NCBI GenBank assembly: GCA_946493085.1
Contig: CAMMAC010000012.1
Location: 1 to 43,826, forward strand
DNA length: 43,826 nt
Reading direction: 5' to 3'
Origin: an uncultured Clostridiaceae bacterium
Lineage (GTDB): Bacteria; Bacillota; Clostridia; TANB77; CAG-508
Below, in pieces: positions 9,175-19,134 of this stretch. A program made the position numbers and the translations under genes. The notes under the pieces are model-generated. The model ran no database searches and was not told where the DNA came from. It saw only the letters and a list, made by a program, of their open reading frames with translations. Position 1 is the first letter of the stretch, and each line of letters starts with the position of its first letter.

Positions 9175-10275
9175 TTAAGCTTGCATAGCTAAATTTGTTT
9201 CTTGCATTAATTCCTGCATTAATTGATGCACAGGAACTATATTTTGAATACGGTATGCATTACTACCGCAAAAAAGCAGAGCATTTTCCATATTTCCTTT
9301 TACTGCATTAATTAAAGCTCTTGTAATGCAATATGGCGTTGTATTTACATCACAAGTATGAATACATCTTAAACATTTTTCTATTTTTGGTCTTTGCTCC
9401 TTTACCTTATCTAAAAAAGCATTATGAATTGCTCTTCCTGGCATACCCACAGGGCTATTTACAATCTCTATATCTTCCTTCTTACAATCCACATAGGCTT
9501 TTTTAAATTCTTCTGCTGCATCACACTCATCTGTTGCTACAAATCTTGTTGCCATTTGTACACCACTTGCTCCTAATTTTAAAAATTTTGCAATATCTTC
9601 TCCTGTATAAATACCACCTGCTACAATAACAGGTATTTCTTTTCCTGTTTCTTCCTCCACCTTCTTCATTTCTTCAATTACTTCTCTTGTGATGTCTTCT
9701 AATTTTGGTCTTTCTTCTGTTGGCAACGGATTCTCTCCTTCTCCTAATTCTTCTAAATGAAAACCTAAATGACCTCCTGCTTCTGGACCTTCTATTACAA
9801 TCATATCTGGTACATAATTATGTTTTGTTCTCCATAATTTTGTAATCAATTTTGCCCCTCTTGCAGAAGAAATGATAGGTGCAATTTTAGTTTTTGTTCC
9901 TTTTACAAACTCTGGTAAATCTTTAGGAAGACCTGCTCCTGATATAATTAAGTCTATTCCTTTTTTTACTACTTCTTTTACCATCTCTGAATAATTATTT
10001 AAAGCACACATAATGTTAATTCCTATAATTCCATTTGGTGCTATTTCTCTTGCTTTATCTATTTCTTTATCGATTGCTCTTAAATTTGCTTCTACTGGAT
10101 TTTTTTCAAAATCTGGTTCTCTATAGCCAATATCTGCTGTAGATATAATGCCAATGCCTCCTTCTTTTGCTACAGTTCCTGCTAGACGATATCCAGAAAC
10201 ACCAACCCCCATTCCTCCTTGTATAATAGGATATTTGGAAATTTTATCTCCTACTTTAATTCCTTTTATCTCCAT
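9175..10275 (-). CDS. FMN-dependent nitronate monooxygenase / FabK-like enoyl reductase
   Basis: 366 residues of the NMO/FabK TIM-barrel family. The N-terminus has YPIIQGGMGVGVSGYRLA and GGIGIISTADIG. FMN-phosphate motifs VIVAGGIYTGEDIAKFLKLG and GVQMATRFVATDEC follow. EGPEAGGHLG contains the His position used by this family. The C-terminal extension (about 300-366) has a cysteine cluster CLRCIHTCD...YCITRAL, absent from the shorter classical FabK and typical of many clostridial NMO-family proteins. Position just upstream of accD, accA and fabI favours a role in fatty-acid synthesis. Motifs alone cannot separate FabK from nitronate monooxygenase. Start follows AGAAAGGAAAAT. Confidence 0.85.
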   Translation of the reverse strand: MEIKGIKVGDKISKYPIIQGGMGVGVSGYRLAGTVAKEGGIGIISTADIGYREPDFEKNPVEANLRAIDKEIDKAREIAPNGIIGINIMCALNNYSEMVKEVVKKGIDLIISGAGLPKDLPEFVKGTKTKIAPIISSARGAKLITKLWRTKHNYVPDMIVIEGPEAGGHLGFHLEELGEGENPLPTEERPKLEDITREVIEEMKKVEEETGKEIPVIVAGGIYTGEDIAKFLKLGASGVQMATRFVATDECDAAEEFKKAYVDCKKEDIEIVNSPVGMPGRAIHNAFLDKVKEQRPKIEKCLRCIHTCDVNTTPYCITRALINAVKGNMENALLFCGSNAYRIQNIVPVHQLMQELMQETNLAMQA

Positions 10276-10311
10276 ATTTTTATTTTCCTTTCTGAAGACA
10301 TTTTTGCAAAG

Positions 10312-10341
10312 TAAAAATAGTCTCCTAAATTAGAGACTATT
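10312..10341 (-). terminator. Intrinsic terminator upstream of the FabK-like gene
   Basis: Minus-strand arms TAGTCTC (10333-10339) and GAGACTA (10318-10324), then TTTTTA. It ends transcription from the 10390-10860 gene before the fatty-acid block. Confidence 0.75.
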
Positions 10342-10389
10342 ATATCGATAATTGCTTTTCATTTCTATTAGTATGACTGGTCAGCTTTT

Positions 10390-10860
10390 TTACACAACCA
10401 TTAATAAAACCAATGCTGAAACAAGTACAGCAAATTGCATTTCTGGATCGGATTCCGTTTGTTCTTCTGCTACATTTTCTGGTATCGTATCTACTATATC
10501 TAATACCACATGGTCCACCCTTGAAAGATTAAACTTCATTTCATACTCTTGCTCATTTCCTACTTCTAAATGGGATATTGGAACATATTTTGTTCCTAAT
10601 ATATTATCCTGCTTAGAGTAAAATTCCATTTGTAAATATTTATTTTCCATTACTTCCTGTGTATTATTTAAAACACTTCCTCGTACTATTCCATTTACAG
10701 AAGTGGCTTGCACTTCTACCGTAATAGGCACCGATGCTTTTACTTCGTATGCTTTTGTATGATATGTTGTATGAATAGCAAAATATATCATAATTTGTGA
10801 AAAGATAAAGAATGCAATTACACACAATGCATAAATGAAAAAAGTCTTCATTCTTTCCAT
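10390..10860 (-). CDS. Hypothetical membrane-anchored protein, 156 aa
   Basis: Not recognised. It begins with a strong membrane segment (about residues 6-29, FFIYALCVIAFFIFSQIMIY). An extracytoplasmic beta-rich region of about 105 residues follows (VPITVEVQATSVNGIVRGSV, FYSKQDNILGTKYVP, DHVVLDIVDTIP), reminiscent of small Ig-like or FxLYD-type domains. It ends in a second short hydrophobic segment (about 141-156). The start has AGATAGGGGAGATAC upstream. It sits between lexA and the terminator at 10312, so it may be read through from lexA (51 bases apart). Function unknown. Confidence 0.75.
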   Translation of the reverse strand: MERMKTFFIYALCVIAFFIFSQIMIYFAIHTTYHTKAYEVKASVPITVEVQATSVNGIVRGSVLNNTQEVMENKYLQMEFYSKQDNILGTKYVPISHLEVGNEQEYEMKFNLSRVDHVVLDIVDTIPENVAEEQTESDPEMQFAVLVSALVLLMVV

Positions 10861-10909
10861 TTTGTATCTCCCCTATCTAAACTCTCTTAATTGTATTCTT
10901 TTCTTTTGC

Positions 10910-11572
10910 TTATTTTATTTTTCTAAATACTCCTGCTACTTTTCCTAAAATTTCGCAATTTGGAACGATAATAGGATCCATTGTACTGTTTTCTGGTTGT
11001 AGACGGATATGGTCTTTCTCCTTATAGAAGGTTTTTACCGTTGCCTCATCTCCAATTAAAGCAACAACAATTTCTCCATTATTCGCTACATTTTGTTTTT
11101 TTACTAAAATATAGTCACCATCTAAAATGCCAGCTTCAATCATGCTCTCTCCTCTAACAGTAAGCATAAAGCTTTCACTATTTCCTACAAAATCAATAGG
11201 AATAGGGAATGTATCCGTTACATTTTCTACTGCAAGAATTGGTTCTCCTGCTGTAATTTTACCTATAACAGGCACCTCTACCATTTCTTTTCCTGAATAA
11301 AAATTCTTATCTTCTTTTTCTATTGGTTCATTATCTGCATTTTTAAGTAATCTTAATGTTCTTCCTTTTTGATTTTCTTTCTTAATATACCCTTTTTCTA
11401 CTAATAATCTCAAATACATATGTACCGTTGCTGTAGAATTTAAGTTAACTGCTTTACATATTTCTCTAACAGATGGAGCATAACCTACTTCGTTTACTTG
11501 TTTTTCGATAAATCTCAAAATAGCTTTTTCTCTTCTATTCAGTGACATTGGATCTTTTTTCTTTTTTGGCAT
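10910..11572 (-). CDS. lexA: LexA repressor (SOS response)
   Basis: 220 residues. LexA represses DNA-damage genes and self-cleaves when RecA is activated. The winged HTH lies at about 10-75 (ILRFIEKQ, GYAPSVREICKAV, TATVHMYLRLLVEKGYI). The cleavage site is Ala108-Gly109 (KITAGEP), the nucleophile Ser143 (GESM) and the general base Lys180 (EATVKTF). The start at 11572 (MPKKKKD) is chosen because GGGAGTG lies 6-8 bases upstream; earlier Met codons lack good spacing. A promoter with TTGACA/TATGAT lies immediately upstream of the gene, inside the gap after obgE. Confidence 0.97.
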   Translation of the reverse strand: MPKKKKDPMSLNRREKAILRFIEKQVNEVGYAPSVREICKAVNLNSTATVHMYLRLLVEKGYIKKENQKGRTLRLLKNADNEPIEKEDKNFYSGKEMVEVPVIGKITAGEPILAVENVTDTFPIPIDFVGNSESFMLTVRGESMIEAGILDGDYILVKKQNVANNGEIVVALIGDEATVKTFYKEKDHIRLQPENSTMDPIIVPNCEILGKVAGVFRKIK

Positions 11573-11600
11573 TTTCATCACTCCCATTTCAATTTTCCTT

Positions 11601-11629
11601 ATCATATCATACAAACAAAAAAATGTCAA
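11601..11629 (-). promoter_or_regulatory. lexA promoter
   Basis: Minus-strand TTGACA (11624-11629) and TATGAT (11601-11606) with a 17-base spacer, about 30 bases before the lexA start. The -35 lies inside the inverted repeat at 11621-11646. Confidence 0.75.
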
Positions 11630-11649
11630 ACAAAAGTTTAACATTTTTT
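11617..11649 (-). terminator. Inverted repeat after obgE overlapping the lexA promoter
   Basis: Minus-strand arms AAATGTTAAAC and GTTTGACATTT (11 bases, one mismatch), loop TTTT, followed by a T-run. It looks like the obgE terminator, but its right arm contains the -35 box of lexA, so it could also be an operator. Confidence 0.65.
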
Positions 11650-11655
11650 AAAATT

Positions 11656-12942
<1,287 letters not shown>

Positions 12943-13959
12943 CTACTTTGTAAAATACTCTAATTGCATTGCTTGTTTTACTTTTTTCATAGTTTGTTTT
13001 GCTACTTCTTGTGCTTTTTTGGTACCTTCTTGTAATACTTTATCTACAATTTCTGGATGTTCTTCGTAATAAGCTCTTTTCGTACGTATTGGCTCTATCG
13101 TACTATTTATATTTTTAGCAAGTTGCTTTTTGCAAGCCACACATCCTCTTGCTCCTGCTTTGCATTCTTCACACACATTCTTTACTTCTTCCTCTTTGCT
13201 AAACAATTGGTGATAATAGTAAACCATGCAAATATCTGGATTTCCCTTATCATCCTTTTTAATACGAGCTGGGTCCGTTACTGCACTCATTACTTTTTTG
13301 TTTATTTCGTCCTCTGTATCGGATAAATAAATTGCGTTTCCTAAAGATTTTCCCATTTTTTCATTGCCATCTAACCCTTTAATTCTTTTGCCACTAGATA
13401 ACACTGCCTCTGGTTCCACTAGTACTTCTCCATAAATAGAATTAAACTTTCTAACAATTTCTCTACATTGTTCGATAAGAGGAAGTTGGTCTTCTCCTAC
13501 AGGTACTAATTTTCCTTCAAAACAAGTAATATCTGCAGCCTGACTAACTGGATATCCTAAAAATCCATAAGTAACACTCTCCCCAAATATATCTCTTTTT
13601 TGGGCAATTTCTGTTTTTACTGTTGGGTTTCGTTGTAATCTAGCAATGGTTACTAAATTAGAATAAAAAACAGTAAGTTCTGCTACTTCTGGTATCATAG
13701 ATTGTATATAAATAGTTGTTTTTTCCGGATCAATTCCTGCTGCTAAATAATCCATAGCCACTTCTCTTACATTTTTTCTTACTTTTTCCGGATTGTTAAA
13801 GTTATCTGTTAATGCTTGCACATCTGCAATTAATATATAGGGATCATATAGTCCAGAATTTTGCATTTCTATTCTTTTTTGTAAAGACCCAAAATAATGA
13901 CCTATATGTAATTTCCCTGTTGGCCTATCTCCTGTTAAAATACGTATTTTCTTTTCCAT
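12943..13959 (-). CDS. trpS: Tryptophanyl-tRNA synthetase
   Basis: 338 residues. A class I synthetase with HIGH at residues 18-21 (GKLHIGHYFGSL) and a KMSKS loop written KMGKS (GNEKMGKSLGNAIYLSD). A cysteine cluster near 265-280 (CEECKAGARGCVACKK) may bind zinc, as in some clostridial enzymes. The start at 13959 is 8 bases after AAAGGA; the ATG at 13968 overlaps that site. It has its own promoter at 13998-14026. No T-box anti-terminator is visible in the short leader. Confidence 0.97.
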   Translation of the reverse strand: MEKKIRILTGDRPTGKLHIGHYFGSLQKRIEMQNSGLYDPYILIADVQALTDNFNNPEKVRKNVREVAMDYLAAGIDPEKTTIYIQSMIPEVAELTVFYSNLVTIARLQRNPTVKTEIAQKRDIFGESVTYGFLGYPVSQAADITCFEGKLVPVGEDQLPLIEQCREIVRKFNSIYGEVLVEPEAVLSSGKRIKGLDGNEKMGKSLGNAIYLSDTEDEINKKVMSAVTDPARIKKDDKGNPDICMVYYYHQLFSKEEEVKNVCEECKAGARGCVACKKQLAKNINSTIEPIRTKRAYYEEHPEIVDKVLQEGTKKAQEVAKQTMKKVKQAMQLEYFTK

Positions 13960-13997
13960 AGTCTTCATCCTTTCTCTCTTCTTACCAATTCTTCTCT

Positions 13998-14026
13998 ATT
14001 ATACCTAAATTTTTCCTATTTTACAA
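13998..14026 (-). promoter_or_regulatory. trpS promoter
   Basis: Minus-strand TTGTAA (14021-14026) and TATAAT (13998-14003) with a 17-base spacer, 39 bases from the trpS start. Confidence 0.7.
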
Positions 14027-14106
14027 GTAGCTTTCTTGCAATTTTATTTATTTTATGTTACCATATAAATTGGTCACAAAATTGTGCGTACAAAAGGAGG
14101 TTTGTC

Positions 14107-14523
14107 ATGGGAAAAATGAAAAAATCTGATATTCTGCATAATCAGAAAGAAAGATTGCGGCAACTACCAACCCCAAAAACATTGGAAGAAAGTCTGCATT
14201 TTATAAAAAGTCAACGCAGGCATTGTTCCAAAGCAAATTATCAAGGACTACTGTCCTTTGCCTCTTTCCTATACGGCATTCCTCTATCTTTTTGGAATGC
14301 CTACATACGGGACCAGATTTCTCCCGCCAATATCTTACTGCTTCCTAAAGATGTTTACTTAAAAAAGGCTCTTTATTTTATAAAAGAAGATGCAGAGAAG
14401 CAAAACTCGGAAGAATCTGAAGAATTTATGAAGGGAGAGGAACTATTGTGCAGTTTCTTCTATCGAATCGATGGAGAAGAAATTGAAAAATTTTTAAAAG
14501 GAAACTCCATTTGGAGTACCTAA
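14107..14523 (+). CDS. Hypothetical protein, 138 aa
   Basis: Not recognised. Soluble, mixed charge, with no signal or membrane segment. An Arg/Lys-rich N-terminus (QKERLRQLPTPKTLEESL) precedes an aromatic centre (ASFLYGIPLSFWNAYIRDQI) and an acidic C-terminal third. A strong AAAAGGAGG lies 8 bases before the ATG, and a good terminator follows at 14581. It is one of only two plus-strand genes, and its codon use differs: in-frame CGG at 14158-14160 and 14308-14310, plus more CTG and CAG than its neighbours. That suggests recent acquisition (inference). Confidence 0.8.
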   Translation: MGKMKKSDILHNQKERLRQLPTPKTLEESLHFIKSQRRHCSKANYQGLLSFASFLYGIPLSFWNAYIRDQISPANILLLPKDVYLKKALYFIKEDAEKQNSEESEEFMKGEELLCSFFYRIDGEEIEKFLKGNSIWST

Positions 14524-14580
14524 TAGCTATATGGGAGGGAACACTATTTAGTTTCCTCCCTGATGCTTTTTATATTAACC

Positions 14581-14625
14581 CAAAAAAAGATTACTTATGT
14601 GCTTATTCATAAGTAATCTTTTTTA
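14581..14625. terminator. Bidirectional terminator between the 138-aa gene and rpmA
   Basis: A long hairpin with arms AAAAAAGATTACTTATG and CATAAGTAATCTTTTTT. It serves the plus-strand gene ending at 14523 and rpmA ending at 14629 from the other side. Confidence 0.9.
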
Positions 14626-14628
14626 ATT

Positions 14629-14898
14629 TTAAGCATGTGCTTCCTCTACGGGATAAACACTGACTTGTTTTTTATCTCTTCCTAGTCTTTCAAATTTAAC
14701 TGTTCCATCTACTAATGCAAATAAAGTATCATCGCTACCAATTCCTACATTGGTTCCTGGATGGAATTTTGTTCCTCTTTGTCTTACTAGGATATTTCCT
14801 GCTAGAACAAATTGACCATCTGCTCTTTTTAGTCCAAGACGTTTAGATTCACTATCTCTACCATTCTTAACACTACCTTGACCTTTTTTATGAGCCAT
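14629..14898 (-). CDS. rpmA: Ribosomal protein bL27
   Basis: 89 residues. It begins directly with [20 protein letters not shown], the mature-type N-terminus that reaches the peptidyl-transferase centre. Most Firmicutes L27 proteins have an extra N-terminal peptide of about nine residues removed by the protease Prp. Here the extension is absent, and no prp gene lies between L21 and L27. Start follows GAAGGGAGTGAGAAAGC. Confidence 0.97.
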   Translation of the reverse strand: MAHKKGQGSVKNGRDSESKRLGLKRADGQFVLAGNILVRQRGTKFHPGTNVGIGSDDTLFALVDGTVKFERLGRDKKQVSVYPVEEAHA

Positions 14899-14947
14899 GC
14901 TTTCTCACTCCCTTCGTGTTTATCTTTTTACTCTCTTTATTATAAAA

Positions 14948-15376
14948 CTATGCTTCTACTTTTTCGCTATTTTTTGCAGTTGTTTTTGCTTCTGCTGTTT
15001 TTGTAGTAGCTGTTTTTTTGGTTTCTGTTTTAGCTTCTGCTGCTTTTGCTTCTGTTTTAGCAGCTGGCATAGAAATTTTTGTAATTTCTACTTTTGTATA
15101 AGGTTGTCTATGTCCTTGTGTTCTTCTGTAGTTCTTTTTAGCCTTATATTTGTAAACGATAATTTTTTTACCTTTACCATGGCAAACTACTTTTCCTTCT
15201 ACTTTGATTCCTTTTACATAAGGAGTTCCTACTTCTACTTTTTTGTCATCAGATACTAGAACAACTTTATCAAATGTTACTTTTTTTCCTTCTTCTGCAT
15301 CTAATTTTTCAAAAAATACAACGTCTCCTTCTGCTACTTTATACTGTTTTCCACAGCTTTCAATAATTGCGTACAT
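14948..15376 (-). CDS. rplU: Ribosomal protein bL21
   Basis: 142 residues. The core [18 protein letters not shown] to [19 protein letters not shown] is a complete L21 of about 104 residues. An Ala/Lys/Thr/Glu-rich tail of about 38 residues ([20 protein letters not shown]) is added, low-complexity and probably disordered. The start at 15376 follows GGGAGGTG, and a leader RNA precedes it. The gap to rpmA is 49 bases, with no prp gene. Confidence 0.97.
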   Translation of the reverse strand: MYAIIESCGKQYKVAEGDVVFFEKLDAEEGKKVTFDKVVLVSDDKKVEVGTPYVKGIKVEGKVVCHGKGKKIIVYKYKAKKNYRRTQGHRQPYTKVEITKISMPAAKTEAKAAEAKTETKKTATTKTAEAKTTAKNSEKVEA

Positions 15377-15484
15377 TATTACAATGCACCTCCCTTTATA
15401 TGTATACTCGCTAAGCATAAAATACAAGGTAGCTAAACTTTCGTTAGCATTTAGGTACCCGACTCAGGCGGCTTACAGGTAAAT
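15377..15484 (-). ncRNA. Putative L21 leader RNA
   Basis: A GC-richer segment upstream of rplU. The minus strand reads ACCTGTAAGCCGCCTGAGT, CGGGTACC and a hairpin GCTAACGAAAGTTTAGC ahead of the Shine-Dalgarno. Firmicutes have a known cis-regulatory L21 leader at this position. The resemblance is by position and appearance; a covariance search would settle it. Confidence 0.55.
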
Positions 15485-15513
15485 AGTTTATCATATTTTT
15501 CCAGCTTTGTCAA
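15485..15513 (-). promoter_or_regulatory. rplU-rpmA promoter
   Basis: Minus-strand TTGACA (15508-15513) and TAAACT (15485-15490), spacer 17, placed so that the transcript would begin with the leader RNA. Confidence 0.55.
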
Positions 15514-15533
15514 CCACTTCTTCAGGCTTTTTC

Positions 15534-17294
15534 TTAGCTTAAGCTTTCTAATTGCTTCATCTTTTCTTTAAAATACTGCAAGGTTATTTCATAAGGCTTT
15601 TCTGTTTCTAAGTCCACATCTACCATTTTTAATAAGTCAATAGATTTTTTCATACAACCTTGTTTTAACATATCTATATATTTTTCTTTATATCCTTGTC
15701 TTTGGGCTAAAATATTACTTGCGATAGTAATGGCAGCACTAATGCCTGTTGCATATTTATATACGTAAAAAGGTGTATAAAAATGCGGTATTCTCTCCCA
15801 TTCATATTGAATTTCTTGATCGATGACTACTTCTTTTCCAAAATAATCTTCATTTAGTCGATAATAGATTTCATTCAAATCCTGTGCAGATAGCATTTCA
15901 CCTTTTTCTATGCTTTCATGCACCTTCTTTTCAAATTCTGCGAACATCGTTTGTCTAAAGAAAGTAGCTCTTATCATTTCTAACAATTCATATAACAGTG
16001 CCTGCTTTTTTTGTTTGTCTTGTTCTTTTTGAATTTGATATTCTGCTAATAAAATTTCATTTACAGTAGAGGCTACTTCCGCTACCATAATCGTATAGTT
16101 CGCATCTAAAATGCCTTGTGTATGGCTTGCATAATAAGAATGCATACTATGTCCTAATTCATGTGCAATGGTACTTACATCTCGTTTGCTATTGACAAAG
16201 TTTAATAGCACATAAGGATGTACTCCATAAACGCCCATGCTATAGGCTCCGCTTCTTTTATTTTGCTTTGGATACACATCTAACCATCGATTTTCAAAAG
16301 CTTTTTGTAATAATTGTACATACTCTTCCCCTAAAATAGATAAGCCCTGCAGAAGTTCTTTTTTGGCTTCCTCATAAGTTATTTCGTCTTTTTCTGTCTC
16401 CAAAGGATTGGCATAAATATCATATAAATGTATTTCTGGTAAGTTTAACAATTGCTTTTTTAATTTCATAAATTCATGATTTTTGCTTAAATTTTCTCTT
16501 ACTACTTTTACCAAATTTTCATATACTAATAAGCTACTATCATCTTCTTTTACTGCTCTTTCTAAAGAACTTTGATAACTTCTTACTTTTGCTGTAGTCA
16601 CGGCTTCTTTTACTCTTGTGACATATAATTGTGTTATGGTATTAGAAACATTTTTATAGGCATCATACATCTTCTCAAAAGCCTGTTTTCTCACTATCTG
16701 GCTATTATTTTTTAAAAAATTAGAATAGTTTGCCTCTGTTAGCTCTTCTTCTCTTCCCTCTATTTGCATTTTTCCTAGCTTCAGTTCCGTATTGGTAAAA
16801 GTATCAAATGTATTTTCTGCTCCTGCAAAAACTTCTGCATAGCTTGCTAGCATTTCTTCTTGTTTCTTAGAGAGCATATGCTTTTTTTCTTCTAATAATT
16901 TTTCTAATATTCTCTTATATTTTTGCAGACGTGGATTTTGAATATATGCTTGTAATTTCTCTTCTTCCATTTCTAGCAATTCTGGCTCTATAAATGCTGT
17001 CATTTCCGAAAATTTTGTACCTAAATTTTCCGCTTCTTGATATAATTTTATTGTTTCTGGCTTTGCCATATCTATATGATAATAAAGCATAGCATAGCTA
17101 TAGATTCTTTCATAAGAACATAAAGCTTTTTCATATGTTCTATAACAGTTTTCTAAGTTCTCTGAACCTTTTGCTAAACTTCCTTCTTTTTCTTTTATAT
17201 CTTGCAATAGTTTTTCACAATTTTCTTTTTCTCTGTCATAGGCTTCTTTATTTTCAAAAATATCTTTTAAATTCCATTGTTCTTGCTCGCTCAT
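15534..17294 (-). CDS. pepF: Oligoendopeptidase F (M3 metallopeptidase)
   Basis: 586 residues, the normal PepF length. It cleaves oligopeptides of roughly 7-17 residues in the cytoplasm. The zinc motif is H378-E-L-G-H382 (STIAHELGHSMHSYYA), with the second-helix Glu in IMVAEVASTVNEIL and the C-terminal RIPHFYTPFYVYKYATG typical of the family. Start 17294 (MSEQEQWNLKDIF) is chosen because AAGGAGGATAAA precedes it; earlier ATGs overlap the metallophosphoesterase gene. One base separates it from that gene's stop, so the two are translationally coupled. Confidence 0.96.
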   Translation of the reverse strand: MSEQEQWNLKDIFENKEAYDREKENCEKLLQDIKEKEGSLAKGSENLENCYRTYEKALCSYERIYSYAMLYYHIDMAKPETIKLYQEAENLGTKFSEMTAFIEPELLEMEEEKLQAYIQNPRLQKYKRILEKLLEEKKHMLSKKQEEMLASYAEVFAGAENTFDTFTNTELKLGKMQIEGREEELTEANYSNFLKNNSQIVRKQAFEKMYDAYKNVSNTITQLYVTRVKEAVTTAKVRSYQSSLERAVKEDDSSLLVYENLVKVVRENLSKNHEFMKLKKQLLNLPEIHLYDIYANPLETEKDEITYEEAKKELLQGLSILGEEYVQLLQKAFENRWLDVYPKQNKRSGAYSMGVYGVHPYVLLNFVNSKRDVSTIAHELGHSMHSYYASHTQGILDANYTIMVAEVASTVNEILLAEYQIQKEQDKQKKQALLYELLEMIRATFFRQTMFAEFEKKVHESIEKGEMLSAQDLNEIYYRLNEDYFGKEVVIDQEIQYEWERIPHFYTPFYVYKYATGISAAITIASNILAQRQGYKEKYIDMLKQGCMKKSIDLLKMVDVDLETEKPYEITLQYFKEKMKQLESLS

Positions 17295-17295
17295 T

Positions 17296-18027
17296 TTATC
17301 CTCCTTCATCCCCACTGACAACTTTTTCTAAGTGAAAATTTAAATAGTCTGCACTAATTAATTTAAAGTAAATTCCTTCTACTTCTCCTTCTATAGCATC
17401 TTGATGAGATTTTCCATGTAAATGTCCATAATAACATTTCGTTATTCCGTATTTTTTCATAATATCCACAAATTCTCTATGATAAATGATGTTTTCTTTT
17501 TTAGTTGCCTTTGTAATAGGAGGATAATGCATGATGGCTATTTTTTCTTTTTCTTCTCCATAATTATTTATAGCTTCTTGTATGGAAAGTTCTAATCTAC
17601 TTACTTCTCTGTTAATCATTTTTTTACTATTTTCAGAATCTAGTAAACTCCAACCTCTTGTTCCTACTATTATTTTATTTTCTACTAAAAAGCTAGTATT
17701 GTATAGAAAATCTACATTTTCTATACTTTGTTCTGCTAAAAAGCGTTTCATTCTAGTAACTGTTGTCCACCAATAATCATGATTTCCTTTTAACATAATT
17801 TTTTTCCCTGGTAATCCATTTAAATACTCAAAATCTTTCACTGTATCTTCTAAATACATTGCCCATGAAAAATCACCTGCTAAAATAACAGTATCTTCTT
17901 CTTTTACTTTATTTAGCCAATCTTCTTTTATTTTTTCGCTATGTCCTTCCCAATTTGTACCAAAAACACTCATTGGTTTTTCTTCTCCAAAAGACAAATG
18001 CAAATCTCCTATCACGTATATTGCCAT
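17296..18027 (-). CDS. Calcineurin-like metallophosphoesterase
   Basis: 243 residues. The metal-binding motifs are in the usual order: GDLHL (7-11), GDFSW (51-55), GNHDYWW (81-87), a middle His in MHYPP and a terminal GHLHG. The substrate (protein phosphate, cyclic nucleotide or other) cannot be told from the motifs. It sits between tsaD and pepF in a co-directional cluster, with GGGGAAGGAAA before ATG. Confidence 0.92.
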   Translation of the reverse strand: MAIYVIGDLHLSFGEEKPMSVFGTNWEGHSEKIKEDWLNKVKEEDTVILAGDFSWAMYLEDTVKDFEYLNGLPGKKIMLKGNHDYWWTTVTRMKRFLAEQSIENVDFLYNTSFLVENKIIVGTRGWSLLDSENSKKMINREVSRLELSIQEAINNYGEEKEKIAIMHYPPITKATKKENIIYHREFVDIMKKYGITKCYYGHLHGKSHQDAIEGEVEGIYFKLISADYLNFHLEKVVSGDEGG

Positions 18028-18051
18028 TTCTTTCCTTCCCCTCTATTTTTT

Positions 18052-19053
18052 CTACTTCTCACCTATTTTTAGATTAGGAATGGCATTTAGTTCCAAATCT
18101 GATTCTATTCCATTAATATAATTGTAATATCCTGCTGAGGCAATCATGGCTCCGTTATCTGTACATAAAACAGGTTCTGGATAGTATACTTTCATACCTT
18201 TTGTTTCTTCCAATTCCATAAAACGTTGTCTAATATAGGTATTTGCAGATACACCTCCTGCTAATGTTATTGTGTGTATATTTAGCATTTTAGCAGCTTT
18301 TAACGTATTGTCTATTAATATATCAGTTACTGTTTTTTCAAAGCTTGCACATAAATCTGCTTTATTCACATCTGGCTGTTTGTGATGTAGATTGATTACT
18401 GCTGTTTTAATACCACTAAAACTAAAATCTAAATTCTCAAAATGTGTTTTAGGAAGTAATATATTTGCCTGTCCTTCTTTAGCTAATTTATCTACTTTTG
18501 GTCCTCCCGGATAACCAAGTCCAATCACTCTTGCTACTTTATCAAATGCTTCTCCAATAGCATCATCCTTTGTCTTTCCTAATATTTCATACTCTTTATA
18601 ATCTTTAATATGAATTAAATGTGTATGTCCACCTGAAATAACTAAGCATAAAAATGGTGGTTTTAAGTCTTTGTGAGTAATATAATTGGCTGCAATATGT
18701 CCTTCTAAATGGTTTGTCCCAACAAGTGGTTTGTGAATAGCATAACTTAATGCCTTAGCATAAGATACTCCCACTAATAAAGCACCTACCAAGCCCGGTC
18801 CATAAGTGCATGCAATGGCATCTATTTCTTGCAAAGTACAATTTGCATCTTTTAGCGCCTTTTTCGTTACATTGGAAATAGCTTCTACATGATTTCTAGA
18901 AGCTATTTCTGGAACTACTCCTCCAAATTTTTCATGAATAGCTATTTGAGAACTAATTTCATTAGATAATACTTCTCTTCCATTTCTTACTACTGCTACT
19001 GATGTTTCATCACAACTAGATTCTATTCCTAATATGGTAATATTTTCTTTCAT
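18052..19053 (-). CDS. tsaD: tRNA N6-adenosine threonylcarbamoyltransferase
   Basis: 333 residues. TsaD, with TsaB and TsaE, moves threonylcarbamoyl onto A37 of ANN-reading tRNAs. [16 protein letters not shown] opens the protein. The iron-binding H115-L-E-G-H119 ([13 protein letters not shown]), [11 protein letters not shown], and [13 protein letters not shown] are all present. Start 19053 is chosen because AAGGAAACAAA precedes it; the ATG 13 codons earlier has no ribosome-binding site. tsaB and tsaE are not nearby. Confidence 0.97.
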   Translation of the reverse strand: MKENITILGIESSCDETSVAVVRNGREVLSNEISSQIAIHEKFGGVVPEIASRNHVEAISNVTKKALKDANCTLQEIDAIACTYGPGLVGALLVGVSYAKALSYAIHKPLVGTNHLEGHIAANYITHKDLKPPFLCLVISGGHTHLIHIKDYKEYEILGKTKDDAIGEAFDKVARVIGLGYPGGPKVDKLAKEGQANILLPKTHFENLDFSFSGIKTAVINLHHKQPDVNKADLCASFEKTVTDILIDNTLKAAKMLNIHTITLAGGVSANTYIRQRFMELEETKGMKVYYPEPVLCTDNGAMIASAGYYNYINGIESDLELNAIPNLKIGEK

Positions 19054-19084
19054 TTTGTTTCCTTCTATTCTCTTTATTTTATAG

Positions 19085-19110
19085 AAAAGCACTTTTTTTC
19101 TAGTGCTTTT
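19085..19110 (-). terminator. Terminator between the M50 protease gene and tsaD
   Basis: Minus-strand arms AAAAGCACT (19102-19110) and AGTGCTTTT (19085-19093), perfect over 9 bases with a loop of 8. The T-run is short, so termination may be partial and tsaD may be partly read through. Confidence 0.6.
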
Positions 19111-19134
19111 TTGTATACGTTACTATATTTTTTC

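Noticed and set aside
13969..14106. Possible T-box leader of trpS
   Set aside because: The space to the start is too short and no T-box sequence or anti-terminator hairpin is visible; only a promoter is seen.
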